Of a DNA stretch of 64,000 nt, positions 23,152-31,123 are shown piece by piece. The notes under the pieces were generated by a model that worked only from the letters and a program-made list of their open reading frames with translations, searched no databases and had not been told where the DNA came from. The position numbers were made by a program, and so were the translations under genes. Each line of letters begins with the position of its first letter. Within the stretch, counting starts at the first letter, position 1. Source of the stretch: Hamadaea flava (lineage in GTDB: Bacteria; Actinomycetota; Actinomycetes; Mycobacteriales; Micromonosporaceae). The stretch covers positions 2,232,001 to 2,296,000 of the forward strand of contig NZ_JAMZDZ010000001.1 in the NCBI RefSeq assembly GCF_024172085.1, in the 5' to 3' direction.

Positions 23152-24207
23152 TCATTCTGACGTGCCCAGTGGGACGCCGCGCGCTGCCATGAAGGGCACC
23201 GGATCCACGCCGCCGGCAAACGATCGGTCGCCACCTAGATGGGTTTCGAAATGCAGGTGCGGACCGGAGGAATGCCCAGATGTTCCGACCAGGCCGATGA
23301 CCTGCCCGGCCTGTACCCGGTCACCGACGGCCGCGAAAGGCCGTTGGACCATGTGGCAGTAGCGGGTGATGATGCGGTCAGCATGCAGGATGTCGACGAA
23401 CCAGCCGCAGCCGGGTGTGCTCGGTGACCCGTCGTGGTCGCAGTTGCCGACGTCGCATTTGCTGACGATGACCGTGCCGGCGGCTGCGGCGTGGATCTGG
23501 GTGTTGCGGGCGGCGCCGAGGTCGACACCGTTGTGGGTTGGGCGGCTGCTGGTGCGGAACCCGGACACGATCGGCGCATGGACCGGTTGGGTCCATCCCC
23601 CGGCACTGATCGGGTCGCAACCGTCGAGCGCGATGCCAAGTTGCGCTGACGCCACTGCCACCAGTGTCTGGGCTGCCGTCGTGTGTTTGGCGTAGGCGTC
23701 GGGGTAGGCCGAGCGTTGCACCGCCTGCGCTGCCTCGGTCAAAGCCATGGTGCGCCAGTTCGGGAGTTTCAGCAGCTTGGTGTAGAACAGTTTGGTTGCG
23801 ATCGCCGGGTTCATCAGGTCGGCGGGTGTACCCCAGCCGGCCGATGGGCGTTGCTGGAACAGGCCGAGGCTGTCGTGGTCGGTGCCGATGCCGTCGTGCG
23901 GGATCGCCAGCGATGCGGGTACCGCCGGGTTGGCGAGGTTACGCAGCCCCGATTCCTGCAGCGCGACTGCGACTGCGATCGTCGCCCCGTACGAGCCGGC
24001 ACCGGCCTCGTGTCCGGCCCGCACGATGACGCCCGCATACTCCAGCTGCGCTGGGGTGACCGAGGTGCCCGAGCCGGCGGTGGTGGCAGGCTGGGCACAG
24101 CCGCTCGCGGCCGACCCGAACCCGCCGAGTACGGTCACCGCGCCGAGCAGTACCACTGTGAGGACGCCGGCGACCAGGCTGGCGAGGAGCTTTCCGATTC
24201 CGAACAT
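23152..24207 (-). CDS. lysozyme-like/M23 bifunctional cell-wall hydrolase, 351 aa
   Basis: The start is the ATG at 24205-24207 (MFGIGKLLASLVAGVLTVVL), an N-terminal membrane anchor or signal. Residues about 45-190 are a lysozyme/SLT-like domain: AVALQESGLRNLA supplies the catalytic Glu (about 84), and SLGLFQQRPSAGWG is the usual second motif. Residues about 215-345 are an M23 (LytM) endopeptidase domain with HNGVDLG (about 225) and SSGPHLHFE (about 317), the zinc ligands. It should cut both glycan and peptide of peptidoglycan at the membrane. It lies beside type IV secretion genes, as do the VirB1-like and TcpG-like hydrolases that open the wall for the transfer channel. Confidence 0.9.
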   Translation of the reverse strand: MFGIGKLLASLVAGVLTVVLLGAVTVLGGFGSAASGCAQPATTAGSGTSVTPAQLEYAGVIVRAGHEAGAGSYGATIAVAVALQESGLRNLANPAVPASLAIPHDGIGTDHDSLGLFQQRPSAGWGTPADLMNPAIATKLFYTKLLKLPNWRTMALTEAAQAVQRSAYPDAYAKHTTAAQTLVAVASAQLGIALDGCDPISAGGWTQPVHAPIVSGFRTSSRPTHNGVDLGAARNTQIHAAAAGTVIVSKCDVGNCDHDGSPSTPGCGWFVDILHADRIITRYCHMVQRPFAAVGDRVQAGQVIGLVGTSGHSSGPHLHFETHLGGDRSFAGGVDPVPFMAARGVPLGTSE

Positions 24208-24568
24208 TGAGGTCCCCTCTCCGAGGCGGGCTGACGTTGCCGGTCCGCGGTGGACGTTGCGGGCTGGCGGTGGCGCTCTATCGGGCGCCTGGGATGGACG
24301 GCGGGACCGGCACACGTTCCAGCGGTCCGTCGAGCGTCCGATATAGATCTCTGCCGGGTGAGCAGGGATGTGGGCACGCCGGTGGCGGCGTACGCTCGAT
24401 GGAGCGGCCCGGATCGGCGTTCCCCCGTGATGCCGAACCGGGCCTTCACCATGTCGACCGGCGGAGGTCGGTAGCCGTCACCGCAGGAACATCGCGGCGG
24501 GCAGATCACCCGAGGACGCCGTGGCCTATGTGTTGTTCAGGCCTGGCGTCGGCCGAGCCTGTCCCGCG
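24208..24568. other. non-coding gap, 361 bases
   Basis: The gap lies between the wall-hydrolase start and the next minus-strand stop. Open frames crossing it are shadows without ribosome sites. It should carry the wall-hydrolase promoter, but no copy of the recurring promoter or of the TGTCAG operator is visible. Confidence 0.4.
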
Positions 24569-25168
24569 CTATCGACAGTCGTCGAGGGTGAGGATGTGTG
24601 CGTCTTCCTCTTCTGGATGAAAGACGTCGCCGACACGCGACCAGTGCCGGTTGCAGGCGCCGCATCGCCACGCTTGACCGACACCCGGAGGTCCATATAT
24701 CCCGTCGAATCGCAGCCTGGCGGACGCCAGACAGTCGTGATCGTTCTCGCCGGCCGGCCTGCGCCCCGGCGGCGGGGTCTGCGCCGGACTGGGTTGCTGG
24801 TAGCGCAGCAGGCCGGTCGAGGCCAGGGCGTCGCAGGTGGCGGCGAGCCGGGTGGCGGTAGTGGTGATGTAGCGGTCGTCGGCGCCAGGGCTGCTGATCA
24901 GACCTGCGTCGTAGAGCAGATCGGGGTGGCTGGGGGCGTTGTCGCGCAGGTCGTTGAGGGCGAGTGCGACGGCGTGCCGTGTTCCGGCGGTGATCCATGC
25001 TGCGACGTCGGCTGGGGCGACGGTGATGGCGTGGGCGAGCCGGTCGGTGTAGGTGGTGTAGCCGAGCCGTTCGGCGTGGCGGGCGACCAGGAACAGCATC
25101 GCGGCGGTTTGCTCGTCCCGGACCGGCGGTTGTAGGACGGGCCAGGCGGCGCTGGCCGGCGCGCTCAT
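24569..25168 (-). CDS. hypothetical protein, 199 aa
   Basis: The start is the ATG at 25166-25168, overlapping the TGA of the upstream gene by four bases (ATGA), so it is translationally coupled to that gene. The N-terminal half is helical (EQTAAMLFLVARHAERLGYT, then TDRLAHAITVAPADVAAWIT). The C-terminal part has WRCGACNRHWSRVGDVF, a single CxxC with a nearby His, and an acidic tail. No family is recognised. The coupling suggests a shared role with the 345-aa protein upstream. Confidence 0.65.
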   Translation of the reverse strand: MSAPASAAWPVLQPPVRDEQTAAMLFLVARHAERLGYTTYTDRLAHAITVAPADVAAWITAGTRHAVALALNDLRDNAPSHPDLLYDAGLISSPGADDRYITTTATRLAATCDALASTGLLRYQQPSPAQTPPPGRRPAGENDHDCLASARLRFDGIYGPPGVGQAWRCGACNRHWSRVGDVFHPEEEDAHILTLDDCR

Positions 25169-26202
25169 CGCAGGTCCAGGTAGTAGTCCAGCAGCGCGAC
25201 GAGAGCCTGCTCGCGGCTGTCGTGGATGTTCAGGTTCGTCCGTTGGCCGCGGCGGTTGTCGGCCGGGTTCTGGTATGCGGCCGTCTCGACCCGGGTGCCC
25301 GCGACCCTCACATGGCCGAGGATCGTGCCGGTCCTTGTGTGCTGGCGCAGCCGGTTCGCCGTCACCGGCGGGCAGACGATCAGGTCGGTGGGGTCGCTGG
25401 CTTCGGGCACCGATACCGCCAGCAGGCTCGTCTGGCCGAGGAACGGGTGCTCGATCGTGATGGTGTGCCGGTGTACGGGCCGCGACCGGAAGCGGGCCTC
25501 GACCGCGGTGACGATAGCCGTTGACCCGGCGTTGTGTAGCGCGGCCCGCGCCGCCTGGTGGTAGGCGATGCGTTCGGCGTAGGTGTGCCAGACCCGTGGC
25601 AGGATCGGCAGTCCGAGCGGTTCGTCGGCGCCGGTCGGTGCGAGCAGTTGCCCGTCGACGGTGACCAGGGCGTCGCCGAACAGGGCGCTGTCGATCGTGT
25701 ACGGCACGTAGACGGCTACGCCGGCTTGCAGAGCGGTCAGGCCGGGTCCGTAGTCGGCGCGCGGGAACTGGGCGTCGCCGTTGTGTTCGGCGACCCGCAT
25801 GGCTCGGATCCTCGGCTGGGCGTGGAACCGGTCGATGCGCTCGGCGGCGTCGCCGCCATGGTTGGGGTCGACGTAGGCGCGCAGCGGTGCGGCTTCCTCG
25901 GTGCCGTAGATGGCGGTGAGCCATGCGTCGTATTGGGAGATGGCCGCGTCGGCGGCGGCTCCGCCGGCGGTCGTGGTGCCGAGCAGCCCGAGGGGTCCGG
26001 CGGTGTCGGCTTTGCCGGCGAACGGGTCGAACTCGGCGGCGTTGCCGGTGAACAGCCATTGATGGGCAAGGCACGCCCGCACGGTGTAGGGGGCGAGGGC
26101 GGCGATCAGCTGATGCCGCAACTGCGATCGGGAGTGGTCGGCGGCGGGCAGGCAGACGAGCACCTTGACCGACACCGAGTCGATGCCGAACAGAGAGAAC
26201 AT
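25165..26202 (-). CDS. hypothetical protein, 345 aa
   Basis: The start is the ATG at 26200-26202 (MFSLFGIDSVSVKVLVCLPA) behind GGAG. The chain is mixed alpha/beta with a Gly/Ala-rich loop near residue 75 and a strand-rich C-terminal half (HTITIEHPFLGQTSLLAVSV, DLIVCPPVTANRLRQH). It ends in a helix (SREQALVALLDYYLDLR). The VKVLVCLPA opening resembles LVVCLPA in the next gene upstream (26439-27152) and LLLCIPA at 17365-18093. It forms a two-gene unit with the 199-aa gene. Function unknown. Confidence 0.6.
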   Translation of the reverse strand: MFSLFGIDSVSVKVLVCLPAADHSRSQLRHQLIAALAPYTVRACLAHQWLFTGNAAEFDPFAGKADTAGPLGLLGTTTAGGAAADAAISQYDAWLTAIYGTEEAAPLRAYVDPNHGGDAAERIDRFHAQPRIRAMRVAEHNGDAQFPRADYGPGLTALQAGVAVYVPYTIDSALFGDALVTVDGQLLAPTGADEPLGLPILPRVWHTYAERIAYHQAARAALHNAGSTAIVTAVEARFRSRPVHRHTITIEHPFLGQTSLLAVSVPEASDPTDLIVCPPVTANRLRQHTRTGTILGHVRVAGTRVETAAYQNPADNRRGQRTNLNIHDSREQALVALLDYYLDLR

Positions 26203-26241
26203 GTGGATGTGCTCCTTTTCGGAGGGTGGGCATGCGAAAAT

Positions 26242-26409
26242 GGCCGCCCGGCAGGTGTCGGGCGGCCGCATCGGCTAGCAAATGGGGGAAGAGGAAAAGG
26301 TCCGTGTCACGCACGGACGGTCAGTGGTGGTGCCGCCGGCGGCGGCTACCTCACATCGAAGGGGCTACACGTATGGGTGCGCCGCCGGGCACCATGCTCC
26401 CGGCGGCGC
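26242..26409 (-). terminator. two hairpins in one intergenic gap
   Basis: First stem: perfect 9-bp arms 26242-26250 and 26259-26267. Second stem: perfect 11-bp arms 26379-26389 and 26399-26409, 30 bases past the stop of the 237-aa gene. The second fits a terminator and the first a leader hairpin of the 345-aa gene. Confidence 0.55.
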
Positions 26410-26438
26410 GCACCCCAACAGGGATTGATGTTGGGGGT

Positions 26439-27152
26439 TTAGTGAAGACGCAGGGCGATCAGCCGCTGCCGGGTCGGCAGGGTGGACAGGATCTGCCACG
26501 CGTTCTTCAAATAGTCCAGGCGGGCGGTGACGCTGGTGTCCGCAGGCCGAACGACCTTGGCCCGGTCGGTGACCAGAGCGTCCCCGCACACCTCACGCAG
26601 AGCGCAGAACCGGCCATACGCCTCGGGTCCGGCCTGATACAGGCCGATCTCGAGGGGATCGAGGTCGATGGGCCCGCCGCACGCGTTATGCACCAGCATC
26701 GCGACGATGCGTGGCTGGCCGCGGAAGTCCTCCCACGCCTGTTTGCGGGAGTACTTCTCCGGCTTGGCCTCATGCGCGGCGAGGAAGCTAGCCCACTCCC
26801 GGGCAACCCGGGTGCCGTCCACTGCCTGCTGCCACGTCTGATGCCGCAGCATCGCCTGATACCAGGCGTCGTGCTTGGTCAGCGTCAGGTCGAGACGACC
26901 CAGACTGCCACCGGCAGCGGCCACGATCTGGCCATGCTGCTTGCGTACGCCGGTCAGCCCCCGACTGGTCCAGCTACGGATCCAGCTGATAAGGCCCTTG
27001 CGGGTGACAGCGAACCGTGTCACCGGCGTCGGCGTCGTGTGCCCGATCAAGCCTTCAACGGCGACCGGCAGCCAGCAGCCGCCGTCTGCGGGCAGGCACA
27101 CGACCAGCGTGCGAGTGATGGTGGACCCGTCGGGGGTCGTCTCCTGGAACAT
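26439..27152 (-). CDS. hypothetical protein, 237 aa
   Basis: The start is the ATG at 27150-27152 with an AGGAGC site (MFQETTPDGSTITRTLVVCL). After the strand-rich opening comes a basic, aromatic stretch (AVTRKGLISWIRSWTSRGLT) and helices with many Trp and His residues (LTKHDAWYQAMLRHQTWQQA). The C-terminus is helical (SVTARLDYLKNAWQILSTLP). There is no membrane segment. Its position just upstream of the replication-relaxation gene's end puts it at the edge of the transfer module. No family is recognised. Confidence 0.6.
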   Translation of the reverse strand: MFQETTPDGSTITRTLVVCLPADGGCWLPVAVEGLIGHTTPTPVTRFAVTRKGLISWIRSWTSRGLTGVRKQHGQIVAAAGGSLGRLDLTLTKHDAWYQAMLRHQTWQQAVDGTRVAREWASFLAAHEAKPEKYSRKQAWEDFRGQPRIVAMLVHNACGGPIDLDPLEIGLYQAGPEAYGRFCALREVCGDALVTDRAKVVRPADTSVTARLDYLKNAWQILSTLPTRQRLIALRLH

Positions 27153-27363
27153 AGCGCTGCTCCTGTCTCGCCCTTGCGGGCGTTGTCGGGGTGGGATCCC
27201 GGCCGCAGGGACGAGCGGAGGTGTCACGGGCGAAGGTCACCGAGTCGACCAACCCCGGAAGGGGCGGGTGGGCCTGGTGGGCGCCGCGTGTCTCCGAACA
27301 TCCGGGGACGGGGTGGTGCCAGCTGTTCGTCGATACGAACGGCATGGACCGTAGCCACCACCG

Positions 27364-27450
27364 CTGACAGGCCCGAAGAGGCGAAACCGGTCTGACCTGC
27401 ACTGTCAGCCACAGCGCGTGTAACAGCCGGCTGCTGTCAGCCGCTGTCAG
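27364..27450. promoter_or_regulatory. cluster of four TGTCAG/CTGACA hexamers
   Basis: CTGACA at 27364-27369 and TGTCAG at 27403-27408, 27435-27440 and 27445-27450. They lie in the gap between the replication-relaxation gene and the gene at 26439-27152, the last overlapping the former's stop. The same hexamer clusters at 35.5, 37.2 and 42.3 kb. Confidence 0.4.
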
Positions 27451-28259
27451 CGAACATCGGGCGACGGCAGCGCAGGCAGATCGGACAGCCGCATCCGCAC
27501 CCCCTGCCTGCCGATCTGGAGCAGCCCGGCTTCGGCGGGCTCGTCGGGGTGCAGGCCGGTCACCACGAGCAGGTCACCGATGTGCGGGGCCAGGGTCTGG
27601 TGCACGGCGTGTTCGTGGCTGGCAGTGGACACCCAGATCAGGATCGGCAGACAGGTGCCGGATTCTGTCGCCGACCGGTAGTCGTCCAAGCGGGCGATCA
27701 GCGCCGTAGGGTGCTGGCTGCCGGTCTCGAACTCGAGGAAGAACCCGACCCGCCGCCCACCTGCCGACCATTGGCCGTAGGCGTCGGGATGCACATCCGG
27801 ATACCCGGCAGCGGTCTGCTGCTCCGACCACCATTCGGCCAGTTCGCAGCCGGCGTGGTGGCGGGCGTAGGCGTGCAGGCGGATGAAGAACTCGTTCACC
27901 CCGATCTGATGGCCCAGCCGGGGGCTGGCGGCGATCGCGGCGTTGCGTTGGGCCAGCACAGCCGATCGCGGCGACGCGAGTCCGAGGACCGCGTGGGTGT
28001 AGCGGGCACCGTTGAGCCCGAGGGTCCAGCCGACCCGGGCGGCCGGACCGCCGAGGTAGCGGGCGACCCGGGCCACGAACCCCAGGTCCCGCAGGGTCGA
28101 CAGGCGCAGCTGCGCCGCGCGTTGGGAGCCGAACAGCGCGCGCAGTATCTGGTTTCCGGTCAGCAGCTGGTGATGGTGTAGCCACATCAGTAGCTGCTCA
28201 TCGCGGGGGGTGAGCCGGTGGATGACGTTGACAAGGTCACGTACGGGTACAGCGGACAT
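27447..28259 (-). CDS. replication-relaxation family protein, 270 aa
   Basis: The start is the ATG at 28257-28259 with an AGGAGA site. The N-terminal half is a winged-helix region: LTPRDEQLLMWLHHHQLLTG, NQILRALFGSQRAAQLRLST, then LRDLGFVARV. The centre has WTLGLNGARYTHAVLG and a conserved HQIGVNEFFIRLHAYARHH segment. The C-terminal half has FFLEFETGSQHPTALIARLD and YRSATESGTCLPILIWVSTA. This is the standard layout of the replication-relaxation (Replic_Relax) family found on actinomycete plasmids and conjugative elements. It is thought to act on element DNA, but its chemistry is not established. It lies directly downstream of the coupling ATPase gene. Confidence 0.85.
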   Translation of the reverse strand: MSAVPVRDLVNVIHRLTPRDEQLLMWLHHHQLLTGNQILRALFGSQRAAQLRLSTLRDLGFVARVARYLGGPAARVGWTLGLNGARYTHAVLGLASPRSAVLAQRNAAIAASPRLGHQIGVNEFFIRLHAYARHHAGCELAEWWSEQQTAAGYPDVHPDAYGQWSAGGRRVGFFLEFETGSQHPTALIARLDDYRSATESGTCLPILIWVSTASHEHAVHQTLAPHIGDLLVVTGLHPDEPAEAGLLQIGRQGVRMRLSDLPALPSPDVR

Positions 28260-28429
28260 AGAGGTGTCTCCTATTGATGACGAGGTTCGCGGCCGAGGCC
28301 GCACAGGCGGCAGACCGACAGGGGGTGAGGTTGAGGAGGGTGAGGTGACGACGGGGCGTCGGCCCCATGAGAGGAATCCCGTAGGGAGTTCCAGTCGGCG
28401 GCAGTTCGGTTCGGGCAGGTCACAGCGGC

Positions 28430-28435
28430 TGTCAG
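28430..28435. promoter_or_regulatory. single TGTCAG hexamer upstream of the replication-relaxation gene
   Basis: One TGTCAG at 28430-28435 in the 268-base gap between the coupling ATPase and the replication-relaxation gene. It is listed only because the hexamer clusters elsewhere in the element. Confidence 0.25.
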
Positions 28436-28527
28436 CTTTCGCTGTGGGTTTCGCGTAGCTGACGGCACTTGTCGAAACCCGGTGCGCAGGAGTGTGCGAA
28501 ACCCTTGCCGCATCAGGGTTGTGACGG

Positions 28528-31011
28528 CTATGACTGTGGCGGCGTTGGCGTGGTGGGCTGCTGGCGGGCGTCGCGGGCGGCCCGTTTGGCCTGGTCGGCT
28601 TTCATGGCCCGTTTGGCGCTCTTACGCAGCGCCGAGTCCGGCTGCGGCGGGTGGGCGGCTGCGACGTGTTGCCGGATCGCGAGGGTCTCCCCCACCACAG
28701 GTGGCATCGGCAGGGTGGTCATGGTGAACGCCCGGGTTTCCTGCCCGCTGATCAGCAGCCTTGCGGCGACGTGCCGGACGTCGAGGTGCGACAGGTCGTG
28801 CGCGTCCAGTTCAGGTTCGGTGTGCTCGGCCAGAACCTTCGCATCCCGTGGGGACACGGTGAAGAACAGTTTCGAACGGGCGTTCGCGGCGATCGCTGAC
28901 AGCACGTCGGGTGGCAACTGGTCCAGGTGTTGATGGGCGAGGACCATCGACAGACGGTAGCCGCGGGCTTCGGCCAGCATGTCAGCGACCGAGTTGTTCA
29001 GGTTGAGGAAGTTTTGGGCCTCGTCGAGGTAGAGGGTCGCGTCGCGGCGGGTGTGTTCGGGATGGGCGGCGCGGGCAGTAGCGGCCTGCCACACCCGGCC
29101 CACCAGGAGGCTGCCCAGCACGCGGGTGGTGTCTTCGCCGAGTTGGCCCTTGGGTAGCCGGCATAGCAGCAGCCCGCCGTCGAGGATCTGGCCCATGTCG
29201 AAGGTGGATTTCGGGCTGCCAATGGTTTGCATCACGAACGGGCGCAACAGGAACTGGCGCAACCTTGACAAGACCGGGCCGATGACCTGCGCGCGGGCGG
29301 CGGGGTTCATGCCGTCGTACCAGGCCCAGAAGCCGTGCAGCCCGGCCGGGTCGTCGAGGTCGGCGGTGAACCGGGCCCGGAACGCGTCGCTGTTGAGCAG
29401 CGGCGGGACTTCCGACAGGGTGGCGTTGGCGTGCCCGCGCAGGGTCAAAAGCGACACCCGCAAGGTGTCGTCGATCCGTGGTCCCCAGAACTTGGAGAAG
29501 ATCCGGGCGAACACGCTGGTGATGTTGTCGACGGCCAAATGTTCGTCGTCGCCCTCCAGGGGGTTCCAGGCGACGTGGCCGGGCTGATCGGGGTCGATGA
29601 TGACCACCCGGTCCGCAGCCGAAGCGGGCAGCCGGTCGAGGATGTCGAGGATCAGGTCCCCGCGTGGGTCGATGACGACCGCGCCGCGGCGGGCTTTGAC
29701 GTCGGCCAGGACCATGTTCGCCAGCAGTGTCGACTTGCCTGCGCCGGTCTTGCCGGCGATGTGCAGGTGCTGGCGGGCGTCGTCGACGGGCAGGGCGACC
29801 TTGTGGCCGCCGACCTGAGCCAGACCCAGCACGCGGGTGCCACGTCCGCCGGTCGGTACCGCGACCGGCACGGGGACGGCTTTGGCGCGGGCCCGGTCCA
29901 ACCCTGGCACGGCCAGATCGTCGGGCAACTTCGCCAGGGCAGCCAGTTCCGGCAGGGAGGCCATGAACCCGCGGCGCAGCCGACGGGCGGAAAGGACCAG
30001 CGCCGGGTGGTGCAGGCGGCGCCGGCGCAGACTGTTGCGGCCAGTGTGCGCGGCGAACGCCGCCGCGATCTGATGCCCCCTACCTCGCAGCCGCGGTGTC
30101 ACCTGCGCTGTGTCGGCGGATTCGTGGGCGGTGACGGTCACCGCGTAGCGGATCGCGACCTCGAACAGCGGGTCGGTGGCGGCCTTGTCGGTGACCGCGC
30201 GGATGTCGCGTTCGGTCAGCGGATCCCGCACTGGCGGCCGCCGCAGCCCCGCTGTGCTGGTGCGGGCGGGGGTGAATAGTTCGAGCAGCAGGGTGATGGG
30301 TAGCAGCGTCAGGGTGACGGCCAGCCGCAGCGCCCGATCGGCGGCAGAACCGGTGCCCGCGCCGCGCATGGCGCGGGGAACCTGGCGCAGGCGGCGGGCA
30401 CGGCGGGCGGTGGCCGGGCGCGCGAGGATCTGCACGACGGTGCTTTCATCGCCGCGGGTCTGCGCCCCGGCCGACAGCAGCGGCCGTAGCGGATCGGTGT
30501 CGTAATCGAGGCGCATCGGCAACGCGTCCGGATAGCGGGGCGTCAGCTGCCCTCCGGCCACCTGAGCCTCGGCGGGAATCGGATCCGCGGCGTTCTGACG
30601 GGTGGTGACGGTGGCGCTGGGCCACGCGGCACGCACGGCGGCTTCGGCCGCGCCGGGCGGCACCGTGCCCGGCACCCACAGGGCGATGGTCAACTGCCGC
30701 CCCAGCCACGTGTATTCGAGGCCGATGTGGGCGGTGCCCCACAGGCGGCGGCGCCAGGTCGCAGGGATCAACAGTCCGGTCAGCGCCCGCCACAGATCAG
30801 CGGCACCGGCCGGGTCAACCTGTGGTGGTGGCGCGATGACGATCGTGCGCGCGCCGGTGGCATGGTGCTGGTGCCGCCATCGAGCGATCAGATTCGGGAT
30901 CGTGATCCAGCCCGCGACCGCCATCACGACGGCGACGGCGATGAGAAATCTGTAGTAGATGACCTGTGCCCAGATCGTGGTCAGCTGATTGGAGAGGGGG
31001 TTGGCAGACAT
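28528..31011 (-). CDS. type IV coupling-protein-like ATPase (VirD4/TraG or HerA type), 827 aa
   Basis: The start is the ATG at 31009-31011. Residues about 20-45 form a membrane helix (FLIAVAVVMAVAGWITIPNL). The motor domain has Walker A HIAGKTGAGKSTLLANMV (about 416-433), IDPRGDLILDILD just after it, and Walker B ATLYLDEAQNFL near 660. LSMVLAHQHLDQLPPDVLSA and ANARSKLFFTVSPRDA are typical of TraM-recognition/TraG C-terminal regions. It is the inner-membrane ATPase that hands DNA to the transfer channel. The next gene upstream is the VirB4-like ATPase, and the gap between them holds a 14-bp stem hairpin. Confidence 0.9.
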   Translation of the reverse strand: MSANPLSNQLTTIWAQVIYYRFLIAVAVVMAVAGWITIPNLIARWRHQHHATGARTIVIAPPPQVDPAGAADLWRALTGLLIPATWRRRLWGTAHIGLEYTWLGRQLTIALWVPGTVPPGAAEAAVRAAWPSATVTTRQNAADPIPAEAQVAGGQLTPRYPDALPMRLDYDTDPLRPLLSAGAQTRGDESTVVQILARPATARRARRLRQVPRAMRGAGTGSAADRALRLAVTLTLLPITLLLELFTPARTSTAGLRRPPVRDPLTERDIRAVTDKAATDPLFEVAIRYAVTVTAHESADTAQVTPRLRGRGHQIAAAFAAHTGRNSLRRRRLHHPALVLSARRLRRGFMASLPELAALAKLPDDLAVPGLDRARAKAVPVPVAVPTGGRGTRVLGLAQVGGHKVALPVDDARQHLHIAGKTGAGKSTLLANMVLADVKARRGAVVIDPRGDLILDILDRLPASAADRVVIIDPDQPGHVAWNPLEGDDEHLAVDNITSVFARIFSKFWGPRIDDTLRVSLLTLRGHANATLSEVPPLLNSDAFRARFTADLDDPAGLHGFWAWYDGMNPAARAQVIGPVLSRLRQFLLRPFVMQTIGSPKSTFDMGQILDGGLLLCRLPKGQLGEDTTRVLGSLLVGRVWQAATARAAHPEHTRRDATLYLDEAQNFLNLNNSVADMLAEARGYRLSMVLAHQHLDQLPPDVLSAIAANARSKLFFTVSPRDAKVLAEHTEPELDAHDLSHLDVRHVAARLLISGQETRAFTMTTLPMPPVVGETLAIRQHVAAAHPPQPDSALRKSAKRAMKADQAKRAARDARQQPTTPTPPQS

Positions 31012-31034
31012 GGCATGAAGCCCTCCTGCGAAAC

Positions 31035-31078
31035 ACGCGCCGCAGGCCACCATCGACGGATGATGGCCTGCGGCGCGT
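31035..31078 (-). terminator. hairpin with perfect 14-bp arms
   Basis: Arms 31035-31048 and 31065-31078 with a 16-base loop, between the two transfer ATPase genes. It may limit read-through or set the ratio of the two messages. Confidence 0.6.
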
Positions 31079-31123
31079 ATAACTGAAGGCACGTGCCGCG
31101 AGGGTTCGCGGCCGGACGAGTGG

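Noticed and set aside
28528-31011. TraB/FtsK-type double-stranded DNA translocase
   Set aside because: The motor motifs and C-terminal segments fit the VirD4/TraG-HerA type, and VirB4, VirB6 and pilin-like partners lie beside it.
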